Assembly: GCA_903789665.1 (NCBI GenBank)
Contig: CAIFEX010000022.1
Coordinates: 1 to 60,245, forward strand
Direction of reading: 5' to 3'
DNA: 60,245 nucleotides
DNA from: an uncultured Clostridium sp.
GTDB lineage: Bacteria > Bacillota > Clostridia > Clostridiales > Clostridiaceae
How positions within the stretch are numbered: position 1 is the first letter of the stretch; each line of letters opens with the position of its first letter. Of this stretch, positions 44,464 through 55,100 are shown in pieces. A program made the translations under genes and the position numbers. Below the pieces are notes generated by a model. The model had not been told where the DNA came from and searched no databases. It saw only the letters and a list, made by a program, of their open reading frames with translations.

Positions 44464-46377
44464 TCATACATCAGCATCTATAAATCCATCTTTCTCTTGA
44501 CCGCAAACAGGACACGTCCATTCTTTCGGTATATCTTTAAAAAGTGTACCTGAAGCTATATCACCTTCAGGATCTCCTACACCCGGATCATATTCATAAC
44601 CACATCCATTGCAGACATAATGTTTCCAATTTGGAACAACCTTCTTGGGAACTGCCCTCTTCATCTTCTTCATTGGCGGTGCCTCCTTCTTAGGTTGGCC
44701 ATTATCCAGGGCAGCAGTGAGCAGCGGCACAATTTCCACTAAATCGCCAACTATACCGTAATCGGCATTTTTAAAGATCTTGGCATTGGGATCTATATTT
44801 ATGGCAACAATTGTAGAAGCATCAACTATGCCTTTAAGATGCTGAATTGCACCTGAAATACCAATAGCCACATACAGATTACCCTTGAATTTCTGACCGG
44901 ACATACCAACATAGCGGTTCAGCGGTAAATATTTGAGGGTTTCAGCTACCGGACGGGAGGAACCTATGGCCGCACCTGCCTGTACTGCCAGATCTTTTAT
45001 AAGCTTCATGTTCTCCCTTTTGCCTACGCCCATTCCTATACTCACTACTCTTTCAGCTTTATTTATAGGAGTGTCCATTGGAATTCCAACTGTAAAATCA
45101 TATCCGTCTTCTTTGAGTGCCTTTACAAGTGAATCAACTTTTTCTTTTGAAGTTCCCTTGTTGAAGATGATATTTTTACGATATCCCGTAGCCGGCAGGC
45201 GCTTAGAAGTTTTTGCCGCAGTTTTATTTTTAGGAGCTTTGCCGACAATGTGGGAGGCGATAACCACACGCTGAATTTCATTGGTTCCCTCATATATGGT
45301 GCATATTTTGGCATCCCTATAGGCACGTTCAACTTCCATGCCCTTCATGTAACCGCTTCCTCCAAATATCTGAAGGGCGTCATTTACAATTTCAAGACAC
45401 GTATCAGAAGCATACTGCTTTGCCATAGCAGCCTCCATGTTGTAATCCTCGTGGTTCTGCTTCAACTCCGCTGCACTGTAGACCAGAAATCTGGAGGCTC
45501 TGAGCTTTGTGGCCATATCGGCTAACTTAAAGGAAATAATCTGCTGGCGGCAGATTGGTTTTCCAAACTGTACCCTCTCCTTTGAATACGCCAGGGCATT
45601 TTCATAAGCTCCCTGCGCTATGCCAAGAGCCTGAGCGGCAATGCCAATACGTCCTCCGTCCAAAGTGGACATAGCAATCTTGAAACCTTCTCCTTCTTTA
45701 CCAAGGAGGTTTTCCCTAGGTACCTTCACGTTGTTGAAATTAAGCTCTGCAGTTGCCGAAGACCGGATTCCCATTTTATCATAGTGTTTCCCGGTACTAA
45801 AACCTTCCCAGCCCTTTTCCACAATAAATGCACTTATGCCGTGAGTGCCTATATTCGGGGTAGTAACTGCAAAAACTACATAGACATCCGCTTTCCCCGC
45901 ATTTGTTATAAATATCTTTTCTCCGTTTAGGACATAGTGATCGCCCTCCAGCACGGCAGTAGTCTCCGTACCGGCGGCATCACTTCCGGCATTTTCTTCA
46001 GTTAAGCCAAATGCCCCAATTTTTTCACCTTTTGCCATGGGGATTAAATATTTTTGCTTCTGCTTTTCAGTACCAAAGGCGGCAATCGGATATGTTCCCA
46101 AAGATGTATGTGCAGAAAGAATTACGCCAACTCCACCATCAACTCTCGATAATTCTTCAACAGCTATTGCATAACTGATCACATCCAGACCGGCTCCGCC
46201 GTACTCCCTGGGATATGGTATGCCCATAACTCCCATATCCGCCAGTTTATGAACAATTTCATCCGGAAATTTGTTCTCCTGATCCAGCATAAATGCAATA
46301 GGTTTGACTTCTTCTTCAGCAAATTTTCTAATTTTCATTCTTAAGTTTTCGTGTTGCTCTGTAGTTTTAAAAAACAT
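44464..46377 (-). CDS. Acyl-CoA dehydrogenase fused to ETF-alpha and rubredoxin
   Basis: A 637-residue triple fusion. Residues about 1-380 are an acyl-CoA dehydrogenase ([17 protein letters not shown]; the catalytic glutamate in [10 protein letters not shown] near 361). Residues about 395-565 match the ETF-alpha C-terminal FAD domain ([62 protein letters not shown]). Residues about 583-637 are a rubredoxin with C-x2-C pairs ([21 protein letters not shown]). All active or binding motifs look intact. No ETF-beta gene is adjacent. Flanked by two fprA copies, it could pass electrons from an acyl-CoA to a flavodiiron O2/NO reductase (inference). Confidence 0.93.
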   Translation of the reverse strand: MFFKTTEQHENLRMKIRKFAEEEVKPIAFMLDQENKFPDEIVHKLADMGVMGIPYPREYGGAGLDVISYAIAVEELSRVDGGVGVILSAHTSLGTYPIAAFGTEKQKQKYLIPMAKGEKIGAFGLTEENAGSDAAGTETTAVLEGDHYVLNGEKIFITNAGKADVYVVFAVTTPNIGTHGISAFIVEKGWEGFSTGKHYDKMGIRSSATAELNFNNVKVPRENLLGKEGEGFKIAMSTLDGGRIGIAAQALGIAQGAYENALAYSKERVQFGKPICRQQIISFKLADMATKLRASRFLVYSAAELKQNHEDYNMEAAMAKQYASDTCLEIVNDALQIFGGSGYMKGMEVERAYRDAKICTIYEGTNEIQRVVIASHIVGKAPKNKTAAKTSKRLPATGYRKNIIFNKGTSKEKVDSLVKALKEDGYDFTVGIPMDTPINKAERVVSIGMGVGKRENMKLIKDLAVQAGAAIGSSRPVAETLKYLPLNRYVGMSGQKFKGNLYVAIGISGAIQHLKGIVDASTIVAINIDPNAKIFKNADYGIVGDLVEIVPLLTAALDNGQPKKEAPPMKKMKRAVPKKVVPNWKHYVCNGCGYEYDPGVGDPEGDIASGTLFKDIPKEWTCPVCGQEKDGFIDADV

Positions 46378-46634
46378 TTACGTCCCTCCCCTTTACTAAA
46401 TATAATGTTCCCTTAATATCAATTTAAAAACCTACATGATAATTATAGCTCTCATTAATTTTCCCCACAATCTCAGTTCTAAGCTGTTTTCCCCACAAAT
46501 CTCCAATGAAACGTAAATAAATTTTATTCTGCCTGTTTGCCATCTTATGTCTTTCAATTCCTCTTATTTTTAGAGTTTTAATATTATTTAAAAAAAATTA
46601 TTTATTAATAATTATTCTGTAAATGTAGCATGAA
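46378..46634. other. Intergenic region with a duplicated motif
   Basis: 257 bases between the fusion gene and fprA2 with no gene seen. It must hold the promoter of the fusion-fprA1 unit. TTTTCCCCACAA occurs twice, at 46459-46470 and 46487-46498, 28 bp apart in the same direction, and may be a regulatory site. Confidence 0.5.
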
Positions 46635-47834
46635 TCATTTAGCTGACTGGATGATACTGCCGGCAAGTTCCTTCATCGAACTGTTGTCTTCCTCTTTCAT
46701 GCTGGATCTCAAGGATATATCTTTGTCCAGAACAGTCATATCCTTCATTTCACCTAAAAATTCACGCATCAATTTTCCAGACTGGGGAGCCCATGAACCA
46801 TTTTCTATAAGGGCAAAGGTACGTTTTTGAAGATTCAGTGCTTTCATATGCTCCAGATAATCGAGCATTGGCGGATAAATCTTCATATTATAAGTCACAC
46901 TTGCAAGGACTATGTGGCTGTATTTGAATGTCTCAGAAATCAAATAGGACACGTGGGTTTTTGAAACATCATACATAAACACATTTTTCATCCCACCTTC
47001 CACCAGTCTTATAGCCAGATTGTGGGCGGCAGACTCCGTATCGCCGTACATTGAAGCATAAACTATCATGACACCTTTTTTCTCCGGTTCATAACGGCTC
47101 CACCTATCATATTTTTCAAAATAATATTCCAGGTTGCTGCGCCAAACCGGCCCATGCAGCGGACAAATAACCTTGACATTCAATTTATCGAGCTTCTTCA
47201 AAAGCAATTGAACGTTAAAACCATATTTTCCTATAATATTTGCATAGTATCTCCTTGAATCATCAAGCCAGTTCCTGTCAAAGTCCACTTCATCGTTAAA
47301 GAGTCTTCCGCCCAATGCACCAAAAGTGCCAAAAGCATCTGCAGAAAACAGCACGTTATTTGTAGTGTCATAGGTAACCATGACTTCCGGCCAATGTACC
47401 ATAGGTGCAGTTACAAACATCACTTTATGTTTTCCAAACGACTTTGTATCACCTTCTTTAACCACTTCTATCTTTTCATTTATATCAAAACCAAACTGCT
47501 TCAAAAATACAGCAGCTTTTTTAGTGCACAGGATCCTCACCTCCGGATAGCGGAGAATAATTTCTTTAATACAAGCCGCATGGTCCGGTTCAACATGGTT
47601 GAGTACCATATAATCCAAAGTTCTGCCTTTGAGAACTGCCTTTAAATTTTCGAGAAACTGGTGGCAAACTGCCCAGTCCACCGTATCAAATAGCACAGTT
47701 TTATCATCTAAAAGTACATAAGAGTTATATGAAATTCCCCTTGGAAGCGGATGAATATTTTCAAACAAAGTAAGACGATTGTCGCTTCCACCAATCCAAT
47801 AAACATCTTCAACTACTTTTCTAACACAATACAT
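46635..47834 (-). CDS. fprA: Flavodiiron protein (FprA), copy 2
   Basis: A 399-residue paralogue of the copy at 43231-44430, the same length and very similar throughout. Diiron ligands are in NHVEPDHAA, MVHWPEVMV, FSADAFGTFG and CPLHGPVW; the flavodoxin part begins MIVYASMYGDTESAA. Long stretches of DNA near the end are identical in the two copies, including the segments at 46785-46844 and 43381-43440. This suggests duplication with gene conversion. It is probably transcribed separately from the fusion gene. Confidence 0.95.
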   Translation of the reverse strand: MYCVRKVVEDVYWIGGSDNRLTLFENIHPLPRGISYNSYVLLDDKTVLFDTVDWAVCHQFLENLKAVLKGRTLDYMVLNHVEPDHAACIKEIILRYPEVRILCTKKAAVFLKQFGFDINEKIEVVKEGDTKSFGKHKVMFVTAPMVHWPEVMVTYDTTNNVLFSADAFGTFGALGGRLFNDEVDFDRNWLDDSRRYYANIIGKYGFNVQLLLKKLDKLNVKVICPLHGPVWRSNLEYYFEKYDRWSRYEPEKKGVMIVYASMYGDTESAAHNLAIRLVEGGMKNVFMYDVSKTHVSYLISETFKYSHIVLASVTYNMKIYPPMLDYLEHMKALNLQKRTFALIENGSWAPQSGKLMREFLGEMKDMTVLDKDISLRSSMKEEDNSSMKELAGSIIQSAK

Positions 47835-47897
47835 GTATTCAATCCTCCTTATATTTGCTTATCCGATGTACAGTTTTAGTATACTATATTATAAATT

Positions 47898-48503
47898 TCA
47901 CGTAAATTTAATCAAGGAATCAATATATCTGTCCAGATCTTCCCTGGTATTCACATTCATGAACATATCCCAGCCGGGACTGTATCTTCTCGCTTCCTTC
48001 TCTTCTACATAAAATGTGTTAACTCTGCGGGTCAAAGATGATACAGACCTGCAATCTTTCGAGAGAAGTTCTTCTATGTCATCTATCACATTTCTGGAAT
48101 AAAAAGCATTAAAATGTTCCAGCCTGTCCCCCAACCTGGTTACACATGCATCTACTTTTAAGTTTCTTATTTTTTCTTCCATATATCTTATATACCCAAT
48201 GTTTATGTTTGGCATATCACAAGCTGTAAAATATGCATATCTGCTGATACTTTCCTTAAGTCCTGCATGGATTCCGCTCAAGGGTCCCCTCTGCTTTATC
48301 TCGTCACAAAATATTCTGCATGAACTGCCCTCATACTGTTCCGGTTTGTTCGTAACTATGATAATATCCACAAATTCTCTCCTCAGTTTATCCACCATAA
48401 TTTTCAGCAATCTCTTCCCTTTTATTTTCATAAATTGTTTGTCAAATCCCATCCGCGAACTCTTTCCACCTGCCAGAATCACCGCAGTTCCAAATTTTTT
48501 CAT
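47898..48503 (-). CDS. mobA: Molybdenum cofactor guanylyltransferase
   Basis: A 201-residue nucleotidyltransferase. The start FGTAVILAGGKSSRMGFDKQFM has the GTP-binding signature. CDEIKQRGPLSGIHAGL and YFTACDMPNIN follow, and FMNVNTREDL is the C-terminal motif. It joins GMP to molybdopterin to make the guanine dinucleotide cofactor for enzymes such as formate dehydrogenase. ATG 48503 follows GGAAGAGGAGATT; the frame opens nine codons earlier without a site. It stands alone. Confidence 0.87.
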   Translation of the reverse strand: MKKFGTAVILAGGKSSRMGFDKQFMKIKGKRLLKIMVDKLRREFVDIIIVTNKPEQYEGSSCRIFCDEIKQRGPLSGIHAGLKESISRYAYFTACDMPNINIGYIRYMEEKIRNLKVDACVTRLGDRLEHFNAFYSRNVIDDIEELLSKDCRSVSSLTRRVNTFYVEEKEARRYSPGWDMFMNVNTREDLDRYIDSLIKFT

Positions 48504-48597
48504 AATCTCCTCTTCCCTTATTAGGATCAATAATACTTTATTAATTATACATATGGTATCATGATTCCTTCTTTTTTAACTTTAAATATTAAAAAAA

Positions 48598-48631
48598 GAC
48601 CCATATCCTTTATAAAATTTGATATAGGCCC
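48598..48631 (-). terminator. Terminator of the nadABC operon
   Basis: The stem pairs GACCCATATC with GATATAGGCC (about 48598-48631) and is followed on the minus strand by CTTTTTTTAAT. It lies 11 bases after the nadC stop. Confidence 0.72.
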
Positions 48632-48641
48632 TTTGAACTTT

Positions 48642-49472
48642 TCATACAAATTTTAAACTTATATCCATGGCTTTTACTGAATGAGTAAGAGCACCTACAG
48701 ATATTATATCAACTCCCGTAGAAGCGATGTCTTTTACATTTTCCTCAGTAACATTCCCTGAAGCTTCCAGAATGAACTTTCCATTTACAAATTTCACAGC
48801 ACGCTTCATTTCATCCACACTCATATTGTCAAGCATTATCACGTCGGTATCTGTAGTAACTGCCTCTTTGAGCTGCTGCAGATTTTCCACCTCCACTTCC
48901 ACCTTTACAGTAAAAGGGAGGCTCTTCTTTATTTTTTCCACAGCTTTTGTTATGGATCCGACTGCCTTTATATGATTGTCCTTTATCATCACGTAATCCG
49001 AAAGATTCATCCTGTGATTATATCCACCGCCCACTCTGACCGAATATTTGTCCAGCATTCTGAAACCTGGAAGTGTCTTTCTCGTATCCACTATCTTGAC
49101 ATCATAGTCTTTTACAAGATCTACCATATTTCTGGTTTTAGTTGCAATTCCGGACATTCTCTGCATTATATTGAGTGCAGCTCTCTCACCCTTTAGTATG
49201 GCCCTGGAATTGCCTTTTATCTCCGCAGCAGTACAGCCCTTTTCAACTTTACATCCATCTTTTATTCTTGCATGAAATACTATACTTTTGTCCAGAAACT
49301 CAAATACTCTCTTTGCTATACCAATTCCCGCTGCAGTGCCCGGTTCCTTGAAAATAAATTTTCCCTTTGAAATCTGACTTTCCGAAATCAAATTGTCAGT
49401 AGTCACATCCCCATAATCTATATCTTCCAAAAGTGCCCTTTCAATCAATTTATCAACCATCAACCAGTTCAA
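48642..49472 (-). CDS. nadC: Nicotinate-nucleotide diphosphorylase (carboxylating)
   Basis: A 276-residue quinolinate phosphoribosyltransferase. It shows EDIDYGDVTTDNLI, ALNIMQRMSGIATKT, IVDTRKTLPGFRMLDKYSV, GGGYNHRMNLSDYVMIKDNH and LEASGNVTEENVKDIASTG. It converts quinolinate to nicotinate mononucleotide, the third step of de novo NAD synthesis. It is 6 bases after nadB and is the last gene of nadABC. Confidence 0.97.
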   Translation of the reverse strand: MNWLMVDKLIERALLEDIDYGDVTTDNLISESQISKGKFIFKEPGTAAGIGIAKRVFEFLDKSIVFHARIKDGCKVEKGCTAAEIKGNSRAILKGERAALNIMQRMSGIATKTRNMVDLVKDYDVKIVDTRKTLPGFRMLDKYSVRVGGGYNHRMNLSDYVMIKDNHIKAVGSITKAVEKIKKSLPFTVKVEVEVENLQQLKEAVTTDTDVIMLDNMSVDEMKRAVKFVNGKFILEASGNVTEENVKDIASTGVDIISVGALTHSVKAMDISLKFV

Positions 49473-49478
49473 ATAAAA

Positions 49479-51044
49479 TCACCTCGCGGCCTTAGAATAA
49501 TCTTCAACATAATTGCTCCCTATAGAAGACTTGGAATTCAATATTGAAATCACAATATTTCCGGCCACTTGATACATATTATAGGCTTCTATAGATTCAA
49601 CAGTTTTTAAATCCAAAGCTTCCATTTTTAAAAGAGCGTCTTCAATAACCTTCAATATTCCTTTGAGATCTTCTATATTCCTTATTATTCCGGCATGCTT
49701 CTCCATAAGGTCTTTCAAAGATTTTTCAAGTTCGCCAAAATCCAATTTCTGTCCTCCATCTTTTAAATTGATTCCAGTTTTGACTTCAGGCAGACCGTAT
49801 TTTTCACCGCCGGAGATTTTTTCCGATATATCCTGTGCAGCCCTATTTCCAAATACAAGTGCCTCTAAGAGTGAATTGCTCGCCAGCCTGTTGGCACCAT
49901 GCACTCCGGTACAGGCACATTCTCCAACAGCATAGAGTCCGTCCATGCACGTTCTGCTAAACAGATCCACCTTGATTCCACCCATAAAATAGTGTTCTGC
50001 CGGAGTTACCGGTATATAGTCCTTATACATTTCTATGGAATTGTCTTCACATTCCCTGTAAATCTGTTTAAATCTGTTTCTGAGAAATTTTTCATCATAC
50101 ATGGTGGCATCCAGATATACATATTTGGATGACGTCTTTTTCATCTGATCAAATATGGCCCTGGCGACAATATCCCTGGGTGCAAGTTCCATTCTGCTGT
50201 CATACTCTTTCATAAACCTTTTCCCGTTTATGTTTTTAAGCACTGCACCCTCGCCTCTCACGGCCTCGGATATCAAAAACAGCCTTCCTTCCGTATCTTT
50301 ATTTTTTGAATAAAAGGCAGTAGGGTGAAATTGCACATATTCCATATCCTTGAGTCCTATACCTGCCCTTATGGCCATGGCAATTCCGTCCCCGGTCAAC
50401 ACATCCACATTTGTAGTCTTCGAAAAAAGCTGCCCTATTCCTCCTGACGCCATTACACAACAACGGGAACCCAAATACACCGGTTCTCCCCTGTGAAGTG
50501 CCGTTATGCCGCAGTATTTTCCTTCATTTTCCACAATGTCCACGGCAAATATACCTGATATTATATCTATGTTGCCGGCACGTTCTGCCTGTTTTATAAG
50601 CACTTCCATTACACCTTTTCCTGTGGAATCACCGTTTACATGAAGTATCCTGGCAATGGAATGGTTCCCTTCAAAGGATCTGTAAAAATTGCCATTGGAA
50701 TCCCTGTCAAAATTGACACCAAGTTTGATTAAATTTTCTATGGCCTGTTCGGATTCATTTACAAGTACCTCTACTGCTTCCTTATCATTTACATAACAAC
50801 CTGCATTTACCGTATCTTTTACATGAAGTTCCCTGTCGTCACCATCTATACTGGCAGCAATACCTCCCTGGGCCATATAGGAATCCGAATCGTCTATCTC
50901 CTTTTTGCTGAGTACTGCTATCTTCAGTTTTTGGGGAAGCATAAGAGCGGTATACAGCCCGGCTATTCCCGCACCTATTATAATGACGTCAAAATATTTA
51001 TGTTTGCATAAATTACTGTTAAAATCTATTAAATATCTTTTCAT
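49479..51044 (-). CDS. nadB: L-aspartate oxidase
   Basis: A 521-residue flavoenzyme. The FAD-binding start is VIIIGAGIAGLYTALML, and the substrate region has AQGGIAASID, EGNHSIARILHVNGDSTG and VQFHPTAFYS. C-terminal markers are HYFMGGIKVD and GVHGANRLASNSLLEALVFG. It oxidises L-aspartate to iminoaspartate with fumarate or oxygen; in an anaerobe fumarate is the likely acceptor. It is between nadA (18 bases) and nadC. Confidence 0.97.
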   Translation of the reverse strand: MKRYLIDFNSNLCKHKYFDVIIIGAGIAGLYTALMLPQKLKIAVLSKKEIDDSDSYMAQGGIAASIDGDDRELHVKDTVNAGCYVNDKEAVEVLVNESEQAIENLIKLGVNFDRDSNGNFYRSFEGNHSIARILHVNGDSTGKGVMEVLIKQAERAGNIDIISGIFAVDIVENEGKYCGITALHRGEPVYLGSRCCVMASGGIGQLFSKTTNVDVLTGDGIAMAIRAGIGLKDMEYVQFHPTAFYSKNKDTEGRLFLISEAVRGEGAVLKNINGKRFMKEYDSRMELAPRDIVARAIFDQMKKTSSKYVYLDATMYDEKFLRNRFKQIYRECEDNSIEMYKDYIPVTPAEHYFMGGIKVDLFSRTCMDGLYAVGECACTGVHGANRLASNSLLEALVFGNRAAQDISEKISGGEKYGLPEVKTGINLKDGGQKLDFGELEKSLKDLMEKHAGIIRNIEDLKGILKVIEDALLKMEALDLKTVESIEAYNMYQVAGNIVISILNSKSSIGSNYVEDYSKAAR

Positions 51045-51062
51045 TTATATCACCAACCCATT

Positions 51063-51989
51063 TTATGATTTTGATCCAATACACAGCATTTTTTCCAGCG
51101 AGCTCTCGGCTTTTTTTCTGATGTCTTCCGGTACTGATATCTCATATTGCATGTTCAAAAGAGAATTATAGACACTTTCAAGAGAAGTCATCTTCATATT
51201 TTCACATACAAGTCTAGGGCTGAGCAGATAAAATTTCTTATCAGGATTATCCCTTTTCATTTTATGGAGTACTCCCATTTCAGTACCAATTATAAATTCT
51301 CTCTTGGGAGACTTCCCAGCATGTTCTATTATTTGCGAGGTACTTCCAACAAAATCAGCACTTTCCCTTATTTCCTCGGAAACTTCAGGATGTACCAATA
51401 TTTCTGCGTCGGGGTGCTCCCCGGCTGCTTTGACAAGATCCTGAACTGTTATTCTGGCATGGGTTATGCAGTGTCCCAACCAGGGTATTATATGCTTATC
51501 GGGAACATTTTCAGCTACATAACTGGCAAGATTTTCATCGGGCACAAACAGCACCTCATCGGACTTTATGCTCTTTACAATACTGACTGCATTAGAAGAA
51601 GTACAACATATATCACTCATAGCTTTAACTTCTGCAGAAGAATTTACATAACACACAACAGCTGCATCAGGATGTTTGTTCTTCATCATCTTAAGCTGAG
51701 CTGCAGTTATAGAATCTGCCAGGGGACACCCTGCATATCTGGCGGGGAGCAGCACTTTTTTATCCGGAGACAGTATCTTGGCACTTTCGGCCATAAATCT
51801 AACTCCGCAAAAAACTATGATTTCTTTATCCATTTTTGCCGCTGCCCTGCTTAAGGCAAAAGAATCGCCCACAATATCCGCTATGTCCTGAACATCAGGT
51901 ATCTGATAATTGTGTGCAAGTATACAGGCATTTCTCTCTATCTTCAGCCTTTTTATTTCGTTTATCAAAAACACTTTATCCATATCCAT
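51063..51989 (-). CDS. nadA: Quinolinate synthase
   Basis: A 308-residue iron-sulfur enzyme. Its three cluster cysteines are in FCGVRFMAESAK, ICCTSSNAV and PRLVCENMK. It condenses iminoaspartate with dihydroxyacetone phosphate to quinolinate. The sequence starts MDKVFLINEIKRLKIERNA with AHNYQIPDVQDIADIVGDS. It is the first gene of nadABC. Confidence 0.97.
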   Translation of the reverse strand: MDMDKVFLINEIKRLKIERNACILAHNYQIPDVQDIADIVGDSFALSRAAAKMDKEIIVFCGVRFMAESAKILSPDKKVLLPARYAGCPLADSITAAQLKMMKNKHPDAAVVCYVNSSAEVKAMSDICCTSSNAVSIVKSIKSDEVLFVPDENLASYVAENVPDKHIIPWLGHCITHARITVQDLVKAAGEHPDAEILVHPEVSEEIRESADFVGSTSQIIEHAGKSPKREFIIGTEMGVLHKMKRDNPDKKFYLLSPRLVCENMKMTSLESVYNSLLNMQYEISVPEDIRKKAESSLEKMLCIGSKS

Positions 51990-52012
51990 ACTCCTAAAAT
52001 GATATTTATAAC

Positions 52013-52056
52013 TAGTGTATATACATCAGTATATACTATTTTTATTTTTTTAACAA
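52013..52056 (-). promoter_or_regulatory. nadABC promoter overlapped by a palindrome
   Basis: On the minus strand there is -35 TTGTTA (52051-52056), a 17-bp spacer and -10 TATACT (52028-52033). The -10 lies in an imperfect palindrome (52013-52038) with two GTATATAC units 12 bp apart (52017-52024 and 52029-52036). It fits control of NAD synthesis by a repressor such as NiaR, but I cannot confirm the motif from memory. Confidence 0.6.
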
Positions 52057-52154
52057 TAATAAAACAGAAGTGTTGTTTTGTCAATTTTCTATTTTTTTAT
52101 TTTATCCAAAAAACTGCCGTGTTATAAATTAAATCTGATATAAATATCTGCCAG

Positions 52155-55100
52155 CTAAGTAAGTCTAGTAAGACTCTGGGGATCATTGTCCCTGAAAAAT
52201 GCCTCTTTCATTTCCATTTCCTTCGTCATAATCTGATTTACACCGTCACTGGCTTCTCTTAGCTTACAGCTGTATACAATTGGAAAATAGGTTCTTATGA
52301 ATTTTCCTTCCGAATGTGCTGTAAGAGCTATTATTTGAAATCCAAGCTGTTCTGCAATAAAAAATACCGGATCCAATACATGTTCACTGGATGCCTTGCC
52401 AAAAGGATTATCCATTATAACTACCCTGTTCCTTTTACAATCTGAGGTCACCCTGATTCTTTTCTCTACCAGATAATTCAGTATACCCAAAAACAAAGTC
52501 ATGTTCTTGCTCCACTTTTCTCCGCCGGACCACTGATTTGATGTTTCCCATGAAAAAGGCAGACTGCTCATCTTCCCATCATTGGTCACTTTCCTGCATT
52601 TTACCTTTATGGTATTCTGCTTCATCACATACTGCAGCAGCTGTTTTGACTGAAGCCATTTTTCAATGGACTTCCTGACTTTTTCCACATCTTCCTTGCC
52701 ATTTTCATCCTTAAACCGGTCCCCCTGAAGCTGATTCAGCATCCAGTCAATATATTCAGCCAGTCTTTCCCTGCCTTCTTTTTCATTCCATTCAGGTACT
52801 GTAAATAAAAATACCTCTTTCCACTTTCCATCAATTTTTATTCTGGTACTTCTGGGAAGCTGCCTGAGTTCATCTGCTATTGTCTTCAGATAGGAATGCA
52901 GCTGATTTATAAACTGCTGAATTTCTCTATCATGATCTCTCATGTCATTTTCTGTGATTTCAACTATGCGCATAATCCTTTCACTCATTTTATTCTGCCA
53001 TCCTAAAATATCTTCAAAATTCCTGTTGTATTCTATGCCTGTCACAGACATCTCCTTAAGTTTTACATCCAATATGTCATTTTGGCAGAACTCAATAAAA
53101 TTCTCCTTTTGCATCCTTACCCTGCTGGCTTTTTTATCCAGATTCCCGGTGATTTCATTTAGATTTTTCTCCATTTCTTTCAGAACTTCCATCCTCTTAT
53201 AGGGAAATCTTTCCTTCATATCTTCAGAAATAGTCGTTTCTCCTGTTTCCTCTGCAGAAGATGGATATTTTGCATTTATAACTTTGATTTCCTGCAGAGC
53301 ACTTTCTATACTTATTTTCTGTTTTTCAAGGGACTCCTGCTCTGCTGTGAGATAATCTTTTCTTCTATTTATATTTTCTCCTTCTCTGGATAAAACCTCA
53401 GGCACTCTCTCCAGTGGAATGTGAAAAGATATCACATTCTCATATTCACTTTTAAAGTCCCTTTCCCTGATTTCATACTCATTTTTGCTATTTTGGAATA
53501 TAAGTTCAGCTCTATCATATTTTTTCTTCAAATCCTTCAGAGGTGATCTCATGTTTCTTATTTCAACTGAAAGTTTATTTATATCTTCATCCCCATGGTA
53601 AATGGGCTCTTCTTTTTCATCTATGGGAAATTCCAGTTCGTTTTTAAACACTTCAAAGTCGGACTCTAGAGAATTTTTCAATTCAACTGCATTTTTCATT
53701 TCCTGTTCAAGCAAATCTCTTCCCTTTTGCTTTTTGGCAAGCATATCTTTCAGGGCATTTCTCTCATCTTCCAGCACTTCTACACTCACCGAAGTATATT
53801 TAGGATCAGATTCAAGCACCTCTGCATAAAGTTTTTCACCTTCCAAATTTTTAAGAACACTGCAGATCTCATTAAAATTACCTTCCAGATCCTCCTGTAA
53901 TTTTGAAGATATGGTCTTATCCCCATTGAGCTTTGAAAATTCCCTGTCATTTTCCAGAATATCTTCTTCTATTTCAGCCGCATCCTCTTCATATTTTTGC
54001 TTCTTCTCTCTATTACTTATATACTTCTTCGACTTTATTATTTTATTTTCCAATACATTCTGTTCACCGCTTAAATCCAGTATACTGCCGTTGAGTTCCT
54101 TTACCTTCTCATCGATATCGTCAATTCTTTTCTCATCAGAGGATATATTTCCTGCCGTCACAGATATATTGTATTTGACACTCTTTTGATCTCTTTGTAT
54201 ATCCATATACCGTTCATAGGGGTATACTTCATAAAACTTTTTCACATCCACGAGCAGCCCACCGCATATTTTAACTTCATTTTCTTTTTCAATTCGAATT
54301 TTAGTGGATTCATCGGCCTTTGCCGCAATTCTTCTCTTCCAGTTTTCAAAATTTTCTTGGGAAATATTTTCCCCCCAGCTGGGCGGGAAAAATATATTTT
54401 CCTCTCCAGCTGCATACTCGTTTTCAATCTTGAATCTTGCTTCATTTTCATCCATCACTACAACAGGATGGGAAAGCTGACTGCAGCTATCAGCTATCTT
54501 TTTCTTAAGCTTATCTATTTCTGCATTGGAAGTTATTATGGATATAGTCCAATAAGGATATAAATTTTCGCCGCCGTTCAAAGCTCTTTGAAAATACTGG
54601 GTTCCGCTTTCTATATAATTGAATCCATTTCTCCATGCTCTAACCCATTTTTCTATAACAGGATCTGCAGTATAATACTCACTGTCACTGTAATCATCCA
54701 GCCATCTATGAGCTATTCTCTCTTTAATTATCAGCCTTTCCTTTTCTTCAGAGAAACTTACAGCTCTATTTTCAAGTTGCTGCAGTATAGTCTCTTGTTT
54801 TGAGTAGAGTGAATCAAAGCTGAACCAGTTTCCCCTGAATTCTTTAACTCTTTTCAGCAAAGCATTATGCTTTTTCCCATGGACTTCCATATAGTTCTCA
54901 ATCCTGCTTTCTTCTCTTTTGAGTTCCTCCAGCTCCTCTCTCTTCATTTTAATATCCGCTCTCAGATCCTCTTTTTCCCCTTCAATAGATTTAATCTCTT
55001 TATTACACTTAAAAATATTGTCTTCAAGGACATCTATACGGTACTGCCATTTAGCTGCCTCTTCTTCAACACTTTCCTGTTCAGGATTGCTCAGTATTTC

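Noticed and set aside
51147-51854. A 235-codon frame opposite nadA
   Set aside because: Antisense shadow of a clear nadA; no start site or motifs.
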